Position numbers and translations under genes: made by a program. Positions 5,396 through 7,389 of a stretch of 7,389 bases of DNA are shown piece after piece. The notes beneath the pieces are model-generated. The model searched no databases. It saw only the letters and a program-made list of their open reading frames with translations, and was not told where the DNA came from. How positions within the stretch are numbered: the first letter of the stretch is position 1; every line of letters starts with the position of its first letter. The DNA lies in contig JBATBW010000164.1 in the NCBI GenBank assembly GCA_049662565.1, forward strand, positions 1 to 7,389. Direction: 5' to 3'. This stretch comes from JBATBW01 sp049662565 (lineage in GTDB: Bacteria > Bacillota_I > Bacilli_A > Erysipelotrichales > Erysipelotrichaceae).

Positions 5396-6450
5396 TGTAT
5401 CGCAAAACCTATCTTAGTATTGATTTAGATAATATTAAAAGCAATCTACAATATTATTCAAATCAAACAAACAAAGAAATAATTGGGGTCATCAAAGCCA
5501 ATGGTTATGGCTGTGGAGACTTAAAAATTGCCAAACTACTAATCGATAATGGCATTAATATTTTGGCTGTATCTTCATTAGATGAAGCATTAAACCTAAG
5601 ATACAAAGGAATAAACTGCGATATCTTAATACTAGGAATCGTCGATATTAATGATTTAGATATCGTTATTGAAAACAACTTTCAAATAATCACTCCTAGC
5701 CTACAATGGATCAAATCCTTAAAGAATGATTACCATAACCAATTAAATATTCATATCAAATATGATATATCAATGCAAAGATTAGGATTAACCGATACAA
5801 AACAACTAGAAGAAGGGTTACAATTACTAATTACTAAAAACATTAACGTAATCGGCTTTATGAGCCACTATGCCAACAGTGATGAAACAAATAACCCAAC
5901 TAACACCAATCTACAAAAGACCTTTGAAAAGGCCTTAAAACAGCTTAATTATGAATTTAAGTATATTCACATCGCCAATTCCGATGGAGCATTAAACTTT
6001 AACGATAATTATACAACCCATGTCCGTATTGGTATCGGACTATTAGGATATAATAACAATAATCTAAAACCAGCTGTCAGTTTACATACCCATGTCAGCA
6101 ACATCAAACTAGTGCAAAAAAACACACCAATATCTTATGGTGGTCATTATATCACTAAAGACAATGAATACATCGCCACAATACCAATTGGATATGCCGA
6201 TGGCTTCATTCGTGCCAACGAAAATAGACAAGTCTACATCAATGGAAAACTATATCCAATAGTAGGAAGAATATGCATGGATCAATGCATGATCAAAGTT
6301 GATGAAACAGTAAAATTCAATGATCAAGTAGAAATCTTTGGCAAACACATTTCCTTAAATCAAATGGCCAAAGAACTAAATACTATCAACTACGAAATAC
6401 TTACAACCCAATCATTAAGAATTGAAAGAAAGTATATCGAAAACAAATAA
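5395..6450 (+). CDS. alr: Alanine racemase family PLP enzyme (divergent)
   Basis: The 351-residue protein has the fold-type III racemase layout. The PLP lysine is K34 in VIKANGYG, the partner tyrosine Y248 is in ISYGGHY, and IPIGYADG (263-270) and GRICMDQCM (291-299) are intact. R129, R211 and K122 match conserved active-site residues. It should interconvert L- and D-alanine for peptidoglycan. Several usual motifs are altered: YGHG reads YGCG, the DTGMxRxG motif reads DISMQRLG, THFAxAD reads SHYANSD, and the C-terminal RVPR reads RIER with Leu before it. It is also shorter than the usual 370-390 residues. A different or broader amino acid substrate is therefore possible. GGAAG at 5381-5385 is a modest ribosome site; start is set by the TAATG overlap with the membrane gene. 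A terminator follows immediately. Confidence 0.9.
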   Translation: MYRKTYLSIDLDNIKSNLQYYSNQTNKEIIGVIKANGYGCGDLKIAKLLIDNGINILAVSSLDEALNLRYKGINCDILILGIVDINDLDIVIENNFQIITPSLQWIKSLKNDYHNQLNIHIKYDISMQRLGLTDTKQLEEGLQLLITKNINVIGFMSHYANSDETNNPTNTNLQKTFEKALKQLNYEFKYIHIANSDGALNFNDNYTTHVRIGIGLLGYNNNNLKPAVSLHTHVSNIKLVQKNTPISYGGHYITKDNEYIATIPIGYADGFIRANENRQVYINGKLYPIVGRICMDQCMIKVDETVKFNDQVEIFGKHISLNQMAKELNTINYEILTTQSLRIERKYIENK

Positions 6451-6472
6451 AGCACCAAACGGTGCTTTTCTT
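6449..6472 (+). terminator. Intrinsic terminator of the membrane protein/racemase unit
   Basis: AAAGCACC, loop AAAC, GGTGCTTT makes an 8-bp stem that begins in the racemase stop codon and runs into TTTTCTT on the + strand. The T run is interrupted by C, but the position directly after the gene supports the call. Confidence 0.8.
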
Positions 6473-6474
6473 AC

Positions 6475-6503
6475 GAAAAGAACCCAATGAAATCATTGGG
6501 TTC
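6475..6503 (-). terminator. Terminator of the surface protein gene
   Basis: GAACCCAATGA (6480-6490) and TCATTGGGTTC (6493-6503) are perfect 11-bp inverted repeats; in practice about 9 bp pair around a GATTTC loop. On the minus strand the hairpin is followed by TTTTC, while on the + strand it is followed by AAATATT, so it serves the minus-strand gene ending at 6512. It stands back to back with the racemase terminator, separating the convergent units. Confidence 0.7.
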
Positions 6504-6511
6504 AAATATTA

Positions 6512-7389
6512 TTAATGATTAACTTCTCTTTTCTTCAAAGCAATAAAACTAATACCACATAATGATAATATTGATAATATTAAATACATCCAAATACTAT
6601 AATTATCACCAGTATTAACACCAACTGACTTTTGTGGTAAAACAATTGTTTTAGTAGAAGAAGTACTACTTTCTCCGCCTTTAGAAACACTAACAGTAAA
6701 CTTGTACGAACCTTTAGAATTATTAGTAGAAGGAACATAACTTATCTTATTTACCACAACTTTAACTGAATTATCATTAATTTCTTTAATCGCTAAATCT
6801 TTAACATAATCCATTATAGCTGTTTCATTATCAAAGTCTTTAGGAGTTGGAAAAATAAAATGTTCAATTTTATTTAAAGCTTCAGTAACTGCTTTTTTAT
6901 CATCTGTACCACTATATTTTGTAAACGTAATAGTTGCAGTTTTACCAGAAACAGTTTTTTCATTAGTACCTTTAGCAATTTTGAATTCTAATTTGAAACT
7001 ACCATTTACTCCATCATTTAAAGCAACTGTTTCCGCTTTCGCTTCATTAATCTTATCAACATCTCCATTATTATCACTTATTTTCAAATCTTTAATAATA
7101 ATAGAAGAATCAATAAGCGTCTTAATGTAATTAGTTAATTCGCTTTTCGCACTAGCAACATCAAATACCTTAGATTGCGTAAATGTATAAGTTGTTTTAT
7201 CAAGAAGATCTTTAGCTTTTGTTAGAGCTTGTTCGTCAGTTTCTCCAGTAAAAGGAGTGAAAGTAATAACTGCTGTTTTACCTGAAATAGTTTTAGCAAT
7301 AGCACCTTTAGAAATAGTGAACGCTAATTTGAAACTACCATTTACTCCATCATTTAATGCCGACGTTTCCGCTTTTGCCTCATTAATTT
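6512..7389 (-). CDS. Repeat-containing surface protein, C-terminal part (5' end outside window)
   Basis: The frame stays open to the right edge and encodes 291 residues; the TTG at 7087 that can be read as a start is internal, because the repeat pattern continues unbroken upstream. The visible part holds tandem modules of about 112 residues: a helical stretch (such as AKSELTNYIKTLI), a strand, then DGVNGSFKL and a strand pair ending in SGKTA.ITFT. The GxNGSFxFxVxxxKG pattern is common in cell-surface adhesin-like proteins of Bacillota. A last, shorter module ends in GSYKFTVSVSKG. The C-terminus has VNTGD (257-261 of the fragment), one hydrophobic helix (264-284) and KKRE, the layout of a wall-sorting signal without LPXTG. 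It is probably a secreted, surface-attached protein; ligand unknown. A hairpin terminator follows the stop. Confidence 0.8.
   Translation of the reverse strand, partial: INEAKAETSALNDGVNGSFKLAFTISKGAIAKTISGKTAVITFTPFTGETDEQALTKAKDLLDKTTYTFTQSKVFDVASAKSELTNYIKTLIDSSIIIKDLKISDNNGDVDKINEAKAETVALNDGVNGSFKLEFKIAKGTNEKTVSGKTATITFTKYSGTDDKKAVTEALNKIEHFIFPTPKDFDNETAIMDYVKDLAIKEINDNSVKVVVNKISYVPSTNNSKGSYKFTVSVSKGGESSTSSTKTIVLPQKSVGVNTGDNYSIWMYLILSILSLCGISFIALKKREVNH
6515..6619 (-). other. Sorting-signal-like C-terminal tail with VNTGD instead of LPXTG
   Basis: The last 35 residues read VNTGD, a short polar gap, about 21 hydrophobic residues (WMYLILSILSLCGISFIAL) and KKREVNH. This is the three-part layout of sortase substrates, but the motif is xxTGD. 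An LPQKS string seven residues upstream does not have the Thr-Gly. A single-pass membrane anchor is the alternative reading. Confidence 0.6.
6920..7051 (-). repeat. Surface protein repeat, second visible copy (44 codons)
   Basis: Residues 113-156 of the fragment, from INEAKAETVALNDG to KTATITFT. The 34-bp block at 6988-7021 is identical to 7324-7357, while flanking codons differ at synonymous and non-synonymous sites. The following module (about residues 170-250) keeps only the GSYKFTVSVSKG core, so the array degenerates toward the membrane anchor. Confidence 0.85.
7256..7387 (-). repeat. Surface protein repeat, first visible copy (44 codons)
   Basis: This copy encodes residues 1-44 of the visible fragment, from INEAKAETSALNDG to KTAVITFT. 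It shares 35 of 44 residues with the copy at 6920-7051, counted by eye, at a period of exactly 336 bp (112 codons). A 34-bp block (7324-7357) is identical in the two copies. More copies probably lie beyond the window edge. Confidence 0.85.

Noticed and set aside
4964..6450. Vancomycin-resistance VanT-type split serine racemase
   Set aside because: The membrane protein is too small for the VanT membrane domain, and no van ligase, dipeptidase or sensor genes are present; kept only as a weak analogy.
6620..6652. LPQKS as a canonical LPXTG sortase site
   Set aside because: It lacks the Thr-Gly pair and lies seven residues before the TGD motif and farther from the hydrophobic helix than usual.
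7085..7087. TTG at 7087 as the start of a 191-residue surface protein
   Set aside because: The frame continues to the window edge and the upstream residues form another copy of the same repeat, so this is an internal leucine codon.
1..7389. CRISPR arrays, insertion sequences, phage genes, tRNA or rRNA genes, toxin-antitoxin pairs
   Set aside because: None of the repeats has a spacer pattern, no transposase or integrase motif is encoded, and no structured RNA pattern was recognised; the region reads as stable chromosomal sequence.

Overview
The window is AT-rich DNA (roughly 30% G+C by eye) that uses the standard code: TGG encodes Trp, and every stop seen is TAA or TAG. Gene content (an ECF-type riboflavin S component, a DUF4358 lipoprotein, a BcrA-like ABC exporter, a DUF362 ferredoxin-like protein, a surface protein ending in an xTGD sorting-like tail) and strong AGGAGG-type ribosome binding sites point to a low-GC Bacillota. 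It is most likely an anaerobic, gut-type member of the Erysipelotrichia or a related Bacilli lineage; that placement is inference.

Layout, left to right. (1) The C-terminal half of rmuC on the + strand, cut by the left edge. (2) A long minus-strand block read from 4888 down to 506: DUF362/4Fe-4S protein, thioredoxin, ABC ATPase plus ABC-2 permease, DUF4358 lipoprotein, and ribU. Two intrinsic terminators and several candidate promoters divide this block into about four transcription units. (3) A 46-bp near-perfect palindrome between the divergent DUF362 gene and a + strand pair, a small four-helix membrane protein translationally coupled to an alanine racemase. (4) Two back-to-back hairpin terminators. 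(5) The C-terminal 291 residues of a repeat-containing, membrane- or wall-anchored surface protein on the minus strand, cut by the right edge.

How the genes relate. The ATPase and permease overlap by 8 bp and form one exporter. The lipoprotein follows directly but has its own near-consensus promoter and terminator. The DUF362 ferredoxin-like protein and thioredoxin lie in the same direction with no terminator between them, so they may form a small redox unit. The membrane protein and racemase share a TAATG junction and are probably made together. rmuC and ribU converge and overlap by 8 bp, and rmuC appears to use a terminator that lies inside ribU coding sequence.

No mobile element, CRISPR array, tRNA, rRNA or recognisable riboswitch was seen, and no gene-free stretch exceeds 100 bp. 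Most of the window is ordinary chromosomal content. The best leads are the symmetric divergent operator/promoter, the divergent racemase with its coupled membrane partner, the repeat protein with a non-LPXTG tail, and the very compact terminator-promoter-leader junctions.
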